Origin: VAZQ01 sp963771845
GTDB taxonomy: Bacteria; Pseudomonadota; Alphaproteobacteria; Rhizobiales; Xanthobacteraceae
DNA: 64,000 nt
Direction of reading: 5' to 3'
Assembly: GCA_963771845.1 (NCBI GenBank)
Contig: CAVYVC010000016.1
Span: 62,001 to 126,000 of the forward strand
Position numbers and translations under genes: made by a program. This document shows positions 28,399-37,498 of the stretch, one piece after another. Numbering within the stretch: position 1 is the first letter of the stretch; each line of letters opens with the position of its first letter. Under the pieces are notes generated by a model. The model had not been told where the DNA came from, ran no database searches, and saw only the letters and a list, made by a program, of their open reading frames with translations.

Positions 28399-29534
28399 GC
28401 GCGGCGCAGCCCTCGTACGTAACCCGCGCGATCGCCGAGCCCGAGCCGCCGCCGGCGCGCGCAGGCGGCGCTGTCGCGATTGGCTCTCGGCTTCTCAATC
28501 GGCCATTCAGTGCCGCGCTGACCGCAGTGAGTGCCGTGCTCGTCGTGCTCGTGCTATGGCCGGTCGCAAGATTCCTTTTCGTCGATGCGATTTGGGAAGG
28601 AGCCAGTCGCGTTGACTGTCTCCCGGAGACGGTGGGTCACGCAGTGGGCGCATGCTGGCCCTTTATCAAGGCCAAGTTGCCCCAGCTGATGTACGGATTT
28701 TATCCGGAGAGCGAACGATGGCGCGTCGATGTTACTTACGCGATCGGAGTGATTTTGCTCGTTCCCCTTCTTATCCCGCGGATTCCGTACAAAGGAATGA
28801 ACGCAATTCTCTTCTTGGGATTCTTTCCGATCCTGGCATTCTGGCTGCTCGTGGGCAATGTATTCGGACTTCCTCACGTGGAGACTCGAGCGTGGGGCGG
28901 GCTTCTGATCACGCTCGTCATTTCGTTTACCGGCATCATTCTTTCGCTCCCGCTTGGAATTTTGCTGGCGCTGGGGCGTCGCGCCGGCCTGCCGTTTATT
29001 CGCACTCTGTCCATCCTCTTCATTGAGCTATGGCGCGGCGTTCCTTTGATTACCGTTCTGTTCTTCGCAACCTATATGCTGCCGTTCTTCCTGCCGGAAG
29101 AGTGGAGAATCGATCCGCTGCTGCGCGTGTTGATCGGGGTCGTGCTGTTCGCGGGAGCCTATATGGCTGAGGTGGTGCGAGGGGGCCTCCAAGCGATACC
29201 GCGCGGGCAATTCGAAGCCGCCATGGCGCTCGGTCTCGGCTACTGGCGCATGATGGCCTTAGTCATTCTTCCGCAAGCGCTGCGGGTGGTCATTCCAGGC
29301 ATTGTCAATTCATTCATCGCCCTGTTCAAGGACACGAGCCTGGTGCTGATCGTTGCGATCTTTGATCTGCTCGGACAATTGCGCGCGGCATTCGCCGACC
29401 CAACCTGGGCTACACCCGCGACTCTCTTTACTGGCTTTGCCTTTGCCGGAGCGATTTATTTTCTCATCAGTTTCGGAATGTCACGTTACGCGTTGTTCAT
29501 GGAGCGCCGGCTGAGTAGCGGGCAAGCTCGCTGA
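28395..29534 (+). CDS. aapM: General L-amino acid ABC transporter, permease
   Basis: 379 residues. The N-terminal 35 residues are cytoplasmic and Pro/Ala-rich, followed by the first helix. WRGVPLITVLFFATYMLPFF and the EAA-loop RGQFEAAMALGLGYWRMMAL are typical of AapM. It begins in an ATGA overlap with aapQ, so the two permeases are made in equal amounts. Reading frame intact and length normal. Confidence 0.93.
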   Translation: MSAAQPSYVTRAIAEPEPPPARAGGAVAIGSRLLNRPFSAALTAVSAVLVVLVLWPVARFLFVDAIWEGASRVDCLPETVGHAVGACWPFIKAKLPQLMYGFYPESERWRVDVTYAIGVILLVPLLIPRIPYKGMNAILFLGFFPILAFWLLVGNVFGLPHVETRAWGGLLITLVISFTGIILSLPLGILLALGRRAGLPFIRTLSILFIELWRGVPLITVLFFATYMLPFFLPEEWRIDPLLRVLIGVVLFAGAYMAEVVRGGLQAIPRGQFEAAMALGLGYWRMMALVILPQALRVVIPGIVNSFIALFKDTSLVLIVAIFDLLGQLRAAFADPTWATPATLFTGFAFAGAIYFLISFGMSRYALFMERRLSSGQAR

Positions 29535-29563
29535 TCCAAAGACAGCGAAGCGAGCAGGATCAA

Positions 29564-30355
29564 GTGCGCGACAGTAATCGAAAATCAACTTCATCAGGGA
29601 GCGCATTGAAGCTTGTGCCCGAGCAGAGCGCGATTGAAATCATAGGCCTCCACAAATGGTTCGGCAGCTTCCATGTGCTGCGTGGCGTCGATCTCGAGGT
29701 TATGCGCGGCGAGCGCATTGTCATTTGTGGTCCGTCGGGGAGCGGCAAGTCGACGCTCCTGCGCTGCATCAACCGGCTCGAAGACTGGCAGCGCGGCCGG
29801 GTCATCGTGGATAGCATCGAGCTGGCCGCAGACTTGAAGAAGATCGACGCAGTCCGGCGCGACGTGGGCATGGTGTTTCAACAGTTCAACCTCTTCCCGC
29901 ACCTCACGGTGCTTGAAAATTGCACCCTGGCCCCGATCTGGGTACGCAAAATGCCAAAAAAGCAGGCCGAAGAACTGGCGCGCCGGCAGCTCGAGCGGGT
30001 GCGCATTCCCGAGCAGGCCGACAAATACCCAGGTCAGCTGTCAGGCGGCCAGCAGCAGCGGGTCGCGATTGCGCGCGCGCTGTGCATGGAGCCAAAGATC
30101 ATGTTGTTCGATGAGCCGACCTCAGCGCTCGACCCGGAAATGGTCAAGGAGGTGCTCGATACCATGGTGGCACTTGCGCATGACGGCATGACCATGGTGG
30201 TGGTCAGCCACGAGATGGGCTTCGCCCGCCAGGTGGCCAACCGCATGATCCTGATGGACGCCGGACAGATAATCGAAAGCAACGCGCCGGAGGCTTTTTT
30301 CAACCACCCGCAGCACGAGCGAACAAAGTTGTTTTTGGCGCAGATCCTGCGCTGA
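29564..30355 (+). CDS. aapP: General L-amino acid ABC transporter, ATPase
   Basis: 263-residue ABC ATPase. Walker A is GPSGSGKST, the Q-loop region FQQFNLFPHLTVLEN, the signature LSGGQQQR, Walker B IMLFDEP and the H-loop VVVSHEMGF. It powers amino-acid import by AapQM. The GTG at 29564 is preceded by AGGAT. There is a 29-base gap after aapM. An intrinsic-type terminator hairpin follows immediately after the stop. Confidence 0.94.
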   Translation: MRDSNRKSTSSGSALKLVPEQSAIEIIGLHKWFGSFHVLRGVDLEVMRGERIVICGPSGSGKSTLLRCINRLEDWQRGRVIVDSIELAADLKKIDAVRRDVGMVFQQFNLFPHLTVLENCTLAPIWVRKMPKKQAEELARRQLERVRIPEQADKYPGQLSGGQQQRVAIARALCMEPKIMLFDEPTSALDPEMVKEVLDTMVALAHDGMTMVVVSHEMGFARQVANRMILMDAGQIIESNAPEAFFNHPQHERTKLFLAQILR

Positions 30356-30380
30356 GGCGCGCTTATTACGGCGCGCCTTT
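30356..30380. terminator. Terminator hairpin after aapP
   Basis: Perfect 7-bp stem GGCGCGC (30356-30362) with GCGCGCC (30371-30377), an 8-base loop and a short TTT. It lies between convergent aapP and the persulfide dioxygenase gene, so it may serve both. Confidence 0.6.
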
Positions 30381-30383
30381 ATC

Positions 30384-31421
30384 TCAATGGACAACCGGGC
30401 CGTCGGCCTTCTTCCAGGCATCGATGCCGCCAGCAATGTGACAGGCCGATATGATTCCGGCATCCTGCGCAGCCTGCACCGCCATAGCCGAGCGCTCGCC
30501 GAACGCGCAGTAGAACAGGATGCGTTTGCCGGTGGCGCGCGCAAGCTCGTGCAGCATGCCGCCAGGGCCAACATGTTCCCGCAGGTCAGGGTAGGGGGCG
30601 TGCAGCGAACCGGCGATGGTGCCGTGCCTTTCACGCTCGGTGCGCTCACGCAGATCGACGAAAGCGACATCGGGGCTGCCGGCGAGAGCTGTCGCCTCCC
30701 GGGCGCTGAGCGCCCAACCTCGCCGCGCGATCTCTTCCTGCGCAAGGCCGACCCGCATGTTGGCTGGAACAGCGACGTCCATCATCTTCGGGTTGGGGAG
30801 CTTCAGGTTGTTCATCAGCTCGACATATTCATCCATTGACCGCACCTGCAGTCTCGGATTGAACCGCTTTTCCTCGCCGATCGTAGACACCGTCTCGCCC
30901 TTGTAGTCATGCGCGGGAAAGATCATGGTTTCTTCCGGCAAGCGCAACAGCTTGTTGAAGATCGAATCGTATTGTGCCCGCGGATCGCCGTTCTGAAAAT
31001 CGGTGCGGCCGGTGCCGCGAATCAACAGAGTGTCGCCCGTGAACACGCGATCGCGCATCAGGAAGCTGTAGGAATCATCCGTGTGCCCCGGTGTATAGAG
31101 CACGTCGAGGGCAATGCCTTCGATGGTGAGCTTATCCTCTTGCGCGAGCCGCATGGATACGACATCGACCTTGCTGTGCTCGCCCATGACCGTAATGCAG
31201 TGGGTGCGGTCGCGCAGCGCACCCAGCCCGGTGATGTGGTCGGCGTGCAGGTGGGTATCGACGGCCTTCACCAGCCGCAGATCGAGTTCGTTGACCAACT
31301 GGATATAACGATCGACCTTCTCCAGGACCGGATCGATGATCAGCGCCTCGCCGCCGCGCCGGCTGGCAAGCAGATACGTATAGGTGCCTGACGTGCTGTC
31401 GAAGAGCTGGCGAAAGATCAT
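30384..31421 (-). CDS. Persulfide dioxygenase (MBL fold) fused to rhodanese
   Basis: 345 residues. The first 240 are an ETHE1-like metallo-beta-lactamase domain with THLHADH (His57, His59, Asp61, His62), later GHTDDSYSF, FTGDTLL and PAHDYKG as iron ligands. The C-terminal part is a rhodanese with active-site loop YCAFGERSA. ETHE1-type enzymes oxidise glutathione persulfide to sulfite; the fused rhodanese shuttles sulfane sulfur. The ATG at 31421 begins the conserved MIFRQLFDSTSGTYTYLL; the frame is open 27 codons further. It is near mercaptopyruvate sulfurtransferase and cysK genes, which fits a sulfide/persulfide detoxification role. Confidence 0.9.
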   Translation of the reverse strand: MIFRQLFDSTSGTYTYLLASRRGGEALIIDPVLEKVDRYIQLVNELDLRLVKAVDTHLHADHITGLGALRDRTHCITVMGEHSKVDVVSMRLAQEDKLTIEGIALDVLYTPGHTDDSYSFLMRDRVFTGDTLLIRGTGRTDFQNGDPRAQYDSIFNKLLRLPEETMIFPAHDYKGETVSTIGEEKRFNPRLQVRSMDEYVELMNNLKLPNPKMMDVAVPANMRVGLAQEEIARRGWALSAREATALAGSPDVAFVDLRERTERERHGTIAGSLHAPYPDLREHVGPGGMLHELARATGKRILFYCAFGERSAMAVQAAQDAGIISACHIAGGIDAWKKADGPVVH

Positions 31422-31562
31422 CGCAATGGCCCGCGGCAGTGAACGATTCCGATCTACGTTGCGATTATAAGCACTCTCGCGTGGCCGCAAAAGGCCGAGC
31501 AATTCGCCGGCCGGTTGTCGTTGTTCGCTATGTTGCAGCGCGGAAGACAGGGTGACGGAAAA

Positions 31563-32309
31563 CTATTCCTCGTAAATCATTTTGCGGGTCATGCCGCCGT
31601 CGACCACGAAATTCGCCCCCGTGATAAAACCGGCGCGCTCACGGTCGAGGAGAAATACGACAATCTCGGCGATATCCTCGGGCCGCCCAACCCGGCCGGC
31701 CGGGTGCTGCAAATGATCCTTGCGCCGCAACTGCTCATTGCGCCGCACGGCAATCCAGCCGGGGCTGATCGCGTTGACCCGCACCTCGGGCGCAAGGCTG
31801 ATCGCGAGCGCATGCGTGAGGGCGGCGAGCCCGCCCTTACTGGCGGAATAGGACTCGGTGTTGGGCTCGGACATCAACGCGCGGGTGGACGCAATCGTGA
31901 CAATCGATCCACCCGCCGCCCGCAACGGCTTTTCGGCGGCGCGCGCAAGGAGGAAAGCGGCGGTCAAGTTGGTGTCCAGGACCTTGTGCCATTCGGCGAG
32001 CGTCAATTGAGCGAGCGGCTTGCGGATCATGATGCCCGCATTTGAGACGAGCGCGTCGAGCCGGCCGAACCTGGTGAGAACCGCCTTCACGGCCTGGCGG
32101 GCCGTTTGCTCGTCAGCGGCATCGCCTTCAATCCAGATGACGGAGCGCTGATTGCGGCGGTACGTTCGCTCGAGTCCGGTGCCCGGCAAATCGACCACGC
32201 ACGCTCGCCAGCCATCCTGCACCAGTCGCCGCGTGATCGCGCGCCCGATGCCGTGCGCAGCTCCGGTCACGATTGCGGCCGGGACCTTGCTTCGCGTTGT
32301 TGTCGGCAT
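31563..32309 (-). CDS. SDR-family oxidoreductase
   Basis: 248 residues of the classical short-chain dehydrogenase fold. The cofactor motif TGAAHGIG is at 15-22, the NAG motif at 90-92 and the catalytic triad Ser141, Tyr154 and Lys158 (YSASK). The ending TGANFVVDGGMT is typical. It most likely uses NAD(P)H on an alcohol or ketone; the substrate is not predictable. It lies 14 bases downstream of the sulfurtransferase gene on the same strand, so it is probably in that operon. Confidence 0.9.
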   Translation of the reverse strand: MPTTTRSKVPAAIVTGAAHGIGRAITRRLVQDGWRACVVDLPGTGLERTYRRNQRSVIWIEGDAADEQTARQAVKAVLTRFGRLDALVSNAGIMIRKPLAQLTLAEWHKVLDTNLTAAFLLARAAEKPLRAAGGSIVTIASTRALMSEPNTESYSASKGGLAALTHALAISLAPEVRVNAISPGWIAVRRNEQLRRKDHLQHPAGRVGRPEDIAEIVVFLLDRERAGFITGANFVVDGGMTRKMIYEE

Positions 32310-32323
32310 TGCTTGCGAGGTAC

Positions 32324-33175
32324 TCAGCGATCACTCGCTTTCGGCTCGATCGGAAGATCGGCGCGCGCGCCCCATTCCGACCACGACCCGTCATAGAGAG
32401 CTTTCGGTGGCTTTCCCAAGGCATCAAGGGCAAGCCACAGGACCGCAGCCGTGAGCCCTGAGCCACAGGTCGTGATGATAGGCCGGTCGAGATCGACGCC
32501 GCCCGACGTAAAGGCATGCTTGAGCTTGGCGATCGGCGCGAGCCTGCCATCCTCGATAACAGTGCTGGAGGGAACGTTGAAGGCTCCGGGCATGTGACCG
32601 GATCGCAGGCCGGGCCGCGGCTCCGGTGCTTGCCCATGAAAGCGGTCTGCCGAGCGTGCATCCACCACTTGGACATCTTTGCTTGCCAATGCGGATCGCA
32701 CCGTCGCAAGCGAAGCAACCACTTGCGGCGGACTGCGCCCGTTGAAAGCGCGTGCCGGCCGTGTGAGCGGCCCCGATTCGAGCTCCCGTCCTTCCGCTTT
32801 CCATTTCGGCAGCCCGCCGTCGAGAATGAAAACTTTCTCTGCTCCAAACAAACGAAACGTCCACCAGACGCGCGGCGACGAGAACAGAGGGCCGTCCTCG
32901 TACACGACAATCGTGTCGGTATCCGCAATCCCGAGGGCGCCGACATCGCGCGCGAACTGTTCTGCGCTCGGAAGCATATGCGGCAGTGCATTGGAATGAT
33001 CCGCAATGGCATCGATATCGAAACGCACGGCGCCCGAAATGTGGCCCGCGAGATATTCGGCGGCAGCGTCACGCTGCACAGACGGAAGGTAGTAGGATCC
33101 ATCGACCACAACGACGTCGGCCGATCCCAAGCGCGCGGCCAACCACTGCGTGCTCACCAACCAAGGACTATTCAT
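32324..33175 (-). CDS. sseA: 3-mercaptopyruvate sulfurtransferase
   Basis: 283 residues with two rhodanese domains. The active-site loop in the second is CGSGLTA with Cys237, the SseA/MST signature rather than the CRKGVT of thiosulfate sulfurtransferases. It moves sulfur from 3-mercaptopyruvate to cyanide or thiols. The ATG at 33175 overlaps the stop of the AlaX gene in TGATGA, so the two are translationally coupled. Neighbours cysK and the persulfide dioxygenase indicate cysteine catabolism and sulfane-sulfur handling. Confidence 0.9.
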   Translation of the reverse strand: MNSPWLVSTQWLAARLGSADVVVVDGSYYLPSVQRDAAAEYLAGHISGAVRFDIDAIADHSNALPHMLPSAEQFARDVGALGIADTDTIVVYEDGPLFSSPRVWWTFRLFGAEKVFILDGGLPKWKAEGRELESGPLTRPARAFNGRSPPQVVASLATVRSALASKDVQVVDARSADRFHGQAPEPRPGLRSGHMPGAFNVPSSTVIEDGRLAPIAKLKHAFTSGGVDLDRPIITTCGSGLTAAVLWLALDALGKPPKALYDGSWSEWGARADLPIEPKASDR

Positions 33176-33912
33176 CAGGACGGCCCTGGGGCAGACGCGA
33201 ATGCAAGGCGGACTCGCCGGTTCTGTCTGCCTTTTTTTTCAATCTGCGTCACACGTACGTCTCCGATCTCATTGGTCGAGCGCACGTGGGTACCGCCACA
33301 GGGCTGGAGGTCGCATCCAACGATTTCAATCAGCCGGACCCGTCCGGTGCCCATGGGCGGCTTTACCGACATTGTCTTGACGAGCGTCGGCTGCGCTTCG
33401 AGCTCGGCGTCCGTGATCCAGCGCGCGCGCACCTGCGCGCCGGCTGCGATCATCTCGGCAAGCCTCCTTGTGATCTCGTCCTTGTCGAGGCCAGCTTCGG
33501 GGATATCGAAATCGAGCCTTCCTTCACGATCGCCGACCGCTCCGCCCGTCACCGGAAAAGACAGGACCGCCGACAGGAGATGCAGCGCAGTATGCATGCG
33601 CATGCGTGCATAGCGAACGTCCCAATCGATCGTTGCGCGCACAGGCTCGCCTGCTCTGAGAACGATGCCTCCTGACTCGGCCGGCGAATGCGCAATCTCG
33701 GTCTTTTCGCGGTCAAGATAGTTCGCGCCTTTGATCCGGATGGTGTCGCCGCTGCCGGTCAGCAGCGTGCCGCAATCGCCGGGCTGTCCTCCGGAGGCGG
33801 CGTAGAACACGGTGCGATCGAGCATGATCTCGCCCGCATCGGTCAGACCGGTCACGGTGGCGGAGCACTCCTTGAGATACGAATCGCCGTGGAAGAGGCA
33901 ATCGGTGGACAT
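33175..33912 (-). CDS. Alanyl-tRNA editing protein (AlaX-like)
   Basis: 245 residues. Free-standing homologue of the editing domain of alanyl-tRNA synthetase. Zinc ligands are His107 and His111 in MHTALHLL, and Cys205 and His209 in CGGTH. FYAASGGQPGDCG is the conserved N-terminal segment. It hydrolyses wrongly charged Ser- or Gly-tRNA(Ala). Its place between cysK and sseA suggests it may act in the same physiological response, for example when amino-acid pools shift; that is inference. It lies 25 bases after cysK on the same strand. Confidence 0.9.
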   Translation of the reverse strand: MSTDCLFHGDSYLKECSATVTGLTDAGEIMLDRTVFYAASGGQPGDCGTLLTGSGDTIRIKGANYLDREKTEIAHSPAESGGIVLRAGEPVRATIDWDVRYARMRMHTALHLLSAVLSFPVTGGAVGDREGRLDFDIPEAGLDKDEITRRLAEMIAAGAQVRARWITDAELEAQPTLVKTMSVKPPMGTGRVRLIEIVGCDLQPCGGTHVRSTNEIGDVRVTQIEKKGRQNRRVRLAFASAPGPS

Positions 33913-33937
33913 CGGATGTTCCAGTTTCGCCGGACGG

Positions 33938-34978
33938 TTACACCTTGACGAAGGGAATGTTCAATTCCGATCGCCGTTCCAGCCAGTCCGGCACCGGAAG
34001 GCGCTTCTCACGCAGAAACTGTGGATTGAACAACTTCGACTGATAGCGCGAGCCGTAATCGGCGAGCACGGTCACAATGGTGTGGCCGGGGCCCATATCT
34101 CTCGCAAGCCGGATTGCACCCGCGACATTGACGCCGGTCGAGCCGCCCATGCAAAGACCCTCGTGCTCGAGCAGATCAAAGATGACCGGAACGGCCTCCT
34201 CGTCCGGAATAAGATATGGGTTGTCGACCTTGATGTCCTCGATGAGCGCGGTCACGCGTCCGAGCCCGATCCCTTCGGTGATGGAGCCGCCTTCCGAGGC
34301 CTTGGCTTCCCCGTGGGCAAAAAGATTGTACATGGCCGCGCCCCTCGGATCGGCAATTCCAATCACGATATCCTTCTTCTTCTCTCGCAGAAATGTGGAA
34401 ACGCCCGCGACGGTACCGCCAGTGCCGATGGCACAAATAAAGCCGTCGACGTTACCATTCGTCTGCTGCCAGATTTCCGGGCCGGTTGAAACGAAGTGAG
34501 CCTTGCGATTGTCGAGATTGTTCCACTGATCGGCAAAGAGAACGCCATTGGGCTCACTCTGGCGCCGCTCTTGCGCCAGCCGCCTGCCAATATGCTGGTA
34601 GTTGTTGGGATTGCTATAGGGGACCGCAGGCACCTCGATGAGGTCGGCTCCGCATAGGCGCAGCATATCCTTCTTTTCCTGGCTTTGTGTCTGCGGAATG
34701 ACAATCAGCGTTCGGTAGCCGCGCGCGTTGGCCACGAGCGCGAGCCCAATGCCGGTATTTCCGGCAGTGCTCTCGACCACCAGCCCGCCGGGCTTGAGCT
34801 CGCCGCGTCTCTCCGCCTCCAGGATCATCTGCCGCGCCGCGCGGTCCTTTACTGACTGACCAGGGTTCATGAATTCGGCCTTGCCCAGAATCGTGCATCC
34901 GGTCTGTTCGGACGCGCGCTTGAGCATGATTAAAGGTGTATTGCCGATTGCTTCGACAATGCCATCGTTGATCTGCAT
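33938..34978 (-). CDS. cysK: Cysteine synthase A (O-acetylserine sulfhydrylase)
   Basis: 346 residues, PLP fold type II. The PLP lysine is Lys44 in NPGQSVKDRAA. The substrate loop is ESTAGNTGIGLALVA and the phosphate-binding loop is GTGGTVAGVS. It joins sulfide to O-acetylserine to make cysteine. It is longer than E. coli CysK and has an insert after QTQSQEKKDMLRLCGADL (SNPNNYQHIGRRL), as in the group often labelled cysteine synthase A in alphaproteobacteria. The ATG at 34978 is chosen as the domain start, because 18 extra codons upstream look non-conserved. It is the first gene of the alaX-sseA-SDR block. Confidence 0.9.
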   Translation of the reverse strand: MQINDGIVEAIGNTPLIMLKRASEQTGCTILGKAEFMNPGQSVKDRAARQMILEAERRGELKPGGLVVESTAGNTGIGLALVANARGYRTLIVIPQTQSQEKKDMLRLCGADLIEVPAVPYSNPNNYQHIGRRLAQERRQSEPNGVLFADQWNNLDNRKAHFVSTGPEIWQQTNGNVDGFICAIGTGGTVAGVSTFLREKKKDIVIGIADPRGAAMYNLFAHGEAKASEGGSITEGIGLGRVTALIEDIKVDNPYLIPDEEAVPVIFDLLEHEGLCMGGSTGVNVAGAIRLARDMGPGHTIVTVLADYGSRYQSKLFNPQFLREKRLPVPDWLERRSELNIPFVKV

Positions 34979-35238
34979 TACGGCTGCCCAGGTTGAAGGG
35001 TCCAGGCTAAAGGACCTGCTTGCGTGCCACAAGCGTGGGCAGGAGCCAGTCGTTAAGGACGCGAAGCGAGCGCGCTTTCGTCAAATACGCGAAAGCTCGG
35101 AAATACAATTGCAACCATAACGGCTGGTCCGGCCGCGCAGTTGGAAACCCATTCACGTTTCTTTTGCCCCCCGGCGGTATGCCGATTTACGACGGGAAAC
35201 GCCAGCGGGCGCGGATCCTCTTTTTTGCCGGTGGCAGC

Positions 35239-36462
35239 ATGAATCTCGACGTCAATACGCTTTTTCTGGTCACCATCTATGTCGAAGCGATTCTGGGCCT
35301 CCTGCTGCTGTTTGCCTGGGTCCAGAACACGCAGATCTCGGCGGTGGCCTGGTGGGGCTGCGCACATCTGTTGCGCGCGGGCTCAATCGTGTTGTTTGGC
35401 CTTTATGGGAATGTGAGCCAGGCGATTTCCATCGATCTCGCCAATGCTCTGTTGTTCCTGAGCTTTGCCGTTACCTGGAGCGGCGCCCGGGTATTCGATG
35501 GCCGCCCTCCCTTGCCCATGTATATCGCTGCCGGTCCAGTGGCCTGGGTTATTGTCGCGCATTTGCCGAGTTTCGCCGGCGATCTGGAGCTGCGGATCCT
35601 GCTCTCCTGCGGAATCGTGACCTGTTACACCTGGCTTACGGCGTTCGAGTTCTGGCGCGGCCGGAGCGAGCCTTTGGTGTCGCGCTGGCCGGCAATCTTC
35701 ATGCTGTTCGCGCATGGGTCGCTTTTTCTTCTGCGCACCCCGCTTGCCACCATGCTGCCCTGGTCACCGAACACCGAAGTCTTCGAAAGTGTGTGGCTCA
35801 CCGTATTGAGCTTCGAGGCGCTGCTGTTCACGATTGCAATCGCCTTCATCCTGCTTGCGATGGCGAAGGAGCGGACCGAATACCGCCACAAGACCGCTGC
35901 CATGATCGATCCGTTGACCGGCATTGCCAACCGGCGGTCGTTCCTACAAGACGGCAACGAGCTGATGAAGCAGCTTGATTCAAGCCCTAGCCCCACGGCG
36001 GTGCTGCTGATGGACCTTGATCATTTCAAGTCAATCAACGACCGTTTTGGCCATGCCATCGGCGACCGGGTTCTGCAGGTATTCGCCGAGGAGGCCAGGG
36101 CGACGATGCGCTCAGGCGATCTGCTCGGCCGGCTCGGAGGAGAGGAGTTTGCGGCCGTACTTCACAATGCCGGCATGGACAAGGCGGTTGCGCTCGCCGA
36201 ACGGATACGATGTGCGTTTGCCCAGGCCGCGCGCGAAGTGGACGGCCGCCCGGTGGCTGCGAGCGTCAGCATCGGCATGGTTATAAACGATACGTCTCCG
36301 CTCGAACTTCCCGAACTGCTCGGGCAAGCAGACCACGCACTTTACTACGCCAAGGAGCGCGGCCGAAATCGCGTCGAAGTTGCGACTCTCGATCTGGTAC
36401 GCCATCGCGGGAACGCCGCGTTGAACCAAGCGACATCGCTGGCGGCGAGGACGGCGGCCTGA
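35239..36462 (+). CDS. Membrane-bound diguanylate cyclase (GGDEF)
   Basis: 407 residues. The N-terminal 215 form about six hydrophobic helices with no recognised extracytoplasmic sensor. The C-terminal GGDEF domain starts DPLTGIANRRSF and has the active-site GGEEF at 300-304. It makes c-di-GMP from two GTP. No RxxD inhibitory site is seen at the usual spot before GGEEF (the sequence is SGDLLGRL), so product inhibition may be weak. The ATG at 35239 begins the first helix; the frame is open from 35020 but the extra part is not conserved in look. It is transcribed alone, divergent from cysK. Confidence 0.9.
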   Translation: MNLDVNTLFLVTIYVEAILGLLLLFAWVQNTQISAVAWWGCAHLLRAGSIVLFGLYGNVSQAISIDLANALLFLSFAVTWSGARVFDGRPPLPMYIAAGPVAWVIVAHLPSFAGDLELRILLSCGIVTCYTWLTAFEFWRGRSEPLVSRWPAIFMLFAHGSLFLLRTPLATMLPWSPNTEVFESVWLTVLSFEALLFTIAIAFILLAMAKERTEYRHKTAAMIDPLTGIANRRSFLQDGNELMKQLDSSPSPTAVLLMDLDHFKSINDRFGHAIGDRVLQVFAEEARATMRSGDLLGRLGGEEFAAVLHNAGMDKAVALAERIRCAFAQAAREVDGRPVAASVSIGMVINDTSPLELPELLGQADHALYYAKERGRNRVEVATLDLVRHRGNAALNQATSLAARTAA

Positions 36463-36710
36463 TTCCTAAGGCCGTTCCGTGGTTGTCGGTGGTTTTCGAA
36501 AAGGTGGACCCGCGGGTGACGCTTGTGAGGGCTAATCCGCCTTTCATGGAATGACGACGTAATCACCTGTTGGGTTCGTTTTGGCGTTTTGGCAAAACAC
36601 CAAAAATGATTGCGTTGCTATTATTTGACATTCAGCAGTTGTCGAAAGCCATGCATTGCGCGCAGAGCGCAAACGCTGCGTGTGGCCGCGCCGATGCCTG
36701 TTTCATTGTA

Positions 36711-36828
36711 AATAACAGGGAAAATACAGGGCCACGTGCAAGAAGTGCCCGTTAAATGCGGAGCTGCCAAAAAAATAACAGGGAAGCGAACAGGGGATTA
36801 CAAACCAGTAACAGGGGGGATAACAGGC
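36711..36828. repeat. Interspersed TAACAGGG motifs in a gene-free stretch
   Basis: TAACAGGG or a one-base variant occurs at 36713, 36776, 36809 and 36821, with GAAAATACAGGG and GCGAACAGGGG between them. The spacing is irregular. It lies in a 1-kb region (36463-37498) with no supportable gene. Close to 37231-37305 the minus strand could encode a hydrophobic tail (FWTIALPGALPVIMTVL, then stop), possibly a gene remnant. Confidence 0.5.
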
Positions 36829-37498
36829 AACCCGGCGCAGGTTGCAAGCCAGCCCGCTGCAATTTCATAGCATAGCAACACTGTGTGCCGGAGCCTCACA
36901 GAGTCCTTAATGCAAATTGCATTTTCGTCCGTTGGGTTCGTTTGGTATCGGCCTCGTCGAGTTGTGTTCCCACGCATTTGAAACGACGAATGGCTGCAAG
37001 CCGGGCGAATGCGACAACTCAGCTCCGTGCATGAAAAAACCCGGCACGCTGTGCGTCCGGGCCTCGCATACCTTTGGAGGACAGTATTTTCTGTATCAGA
37101 AATGTTTCCTAAATGCAAGTAACGTTTGGTTACAATGCCGACCCTGCAGGACCCCGAAGACGTTTCGATCGCTCCGCTTCGACACCTGACATGGAATAAG
37201 GGCAAGCTGATCGCCGCAAAGCCGCCGCTTAGAGCACGGTCATGATCACCGGCAACGCGCCCGGCAGCGCAATGGTCCAGAAAGTATTCCAGCAGTTTGC
37301 TTGAGCCCATAGGCGGCGTTATTCCAGACAGTCATTCAGGGGGAAGAGTCGGCTTGAAAGATCATGGAGGGTTAGCGGCATTGCGTATCGGCGGCTGCGG
37401 TGCAATGCGTAGCTGTTGCGCCTGCAGGGCAAAGGGCGGAGAATGCGGCCATAAGCAAAAGCTGCCGGCGCTGCGATTGCACCGGCCGGGAGGCGACC

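Noticed and set aside
36711..36828. TAACAGGG repeats considered as CRISPR or iterons
   Set aside because: Units are 8 bases, irregularly spaced, with no cas or replication gene nearby.
37231..37305. Hydrophobic tail-like peptide on the minus strand before the molybdenum operon
   Set aside because: Only about 24 codons, no upstream continuation in frame; noted as a possible remnant within the repeat-region entry.
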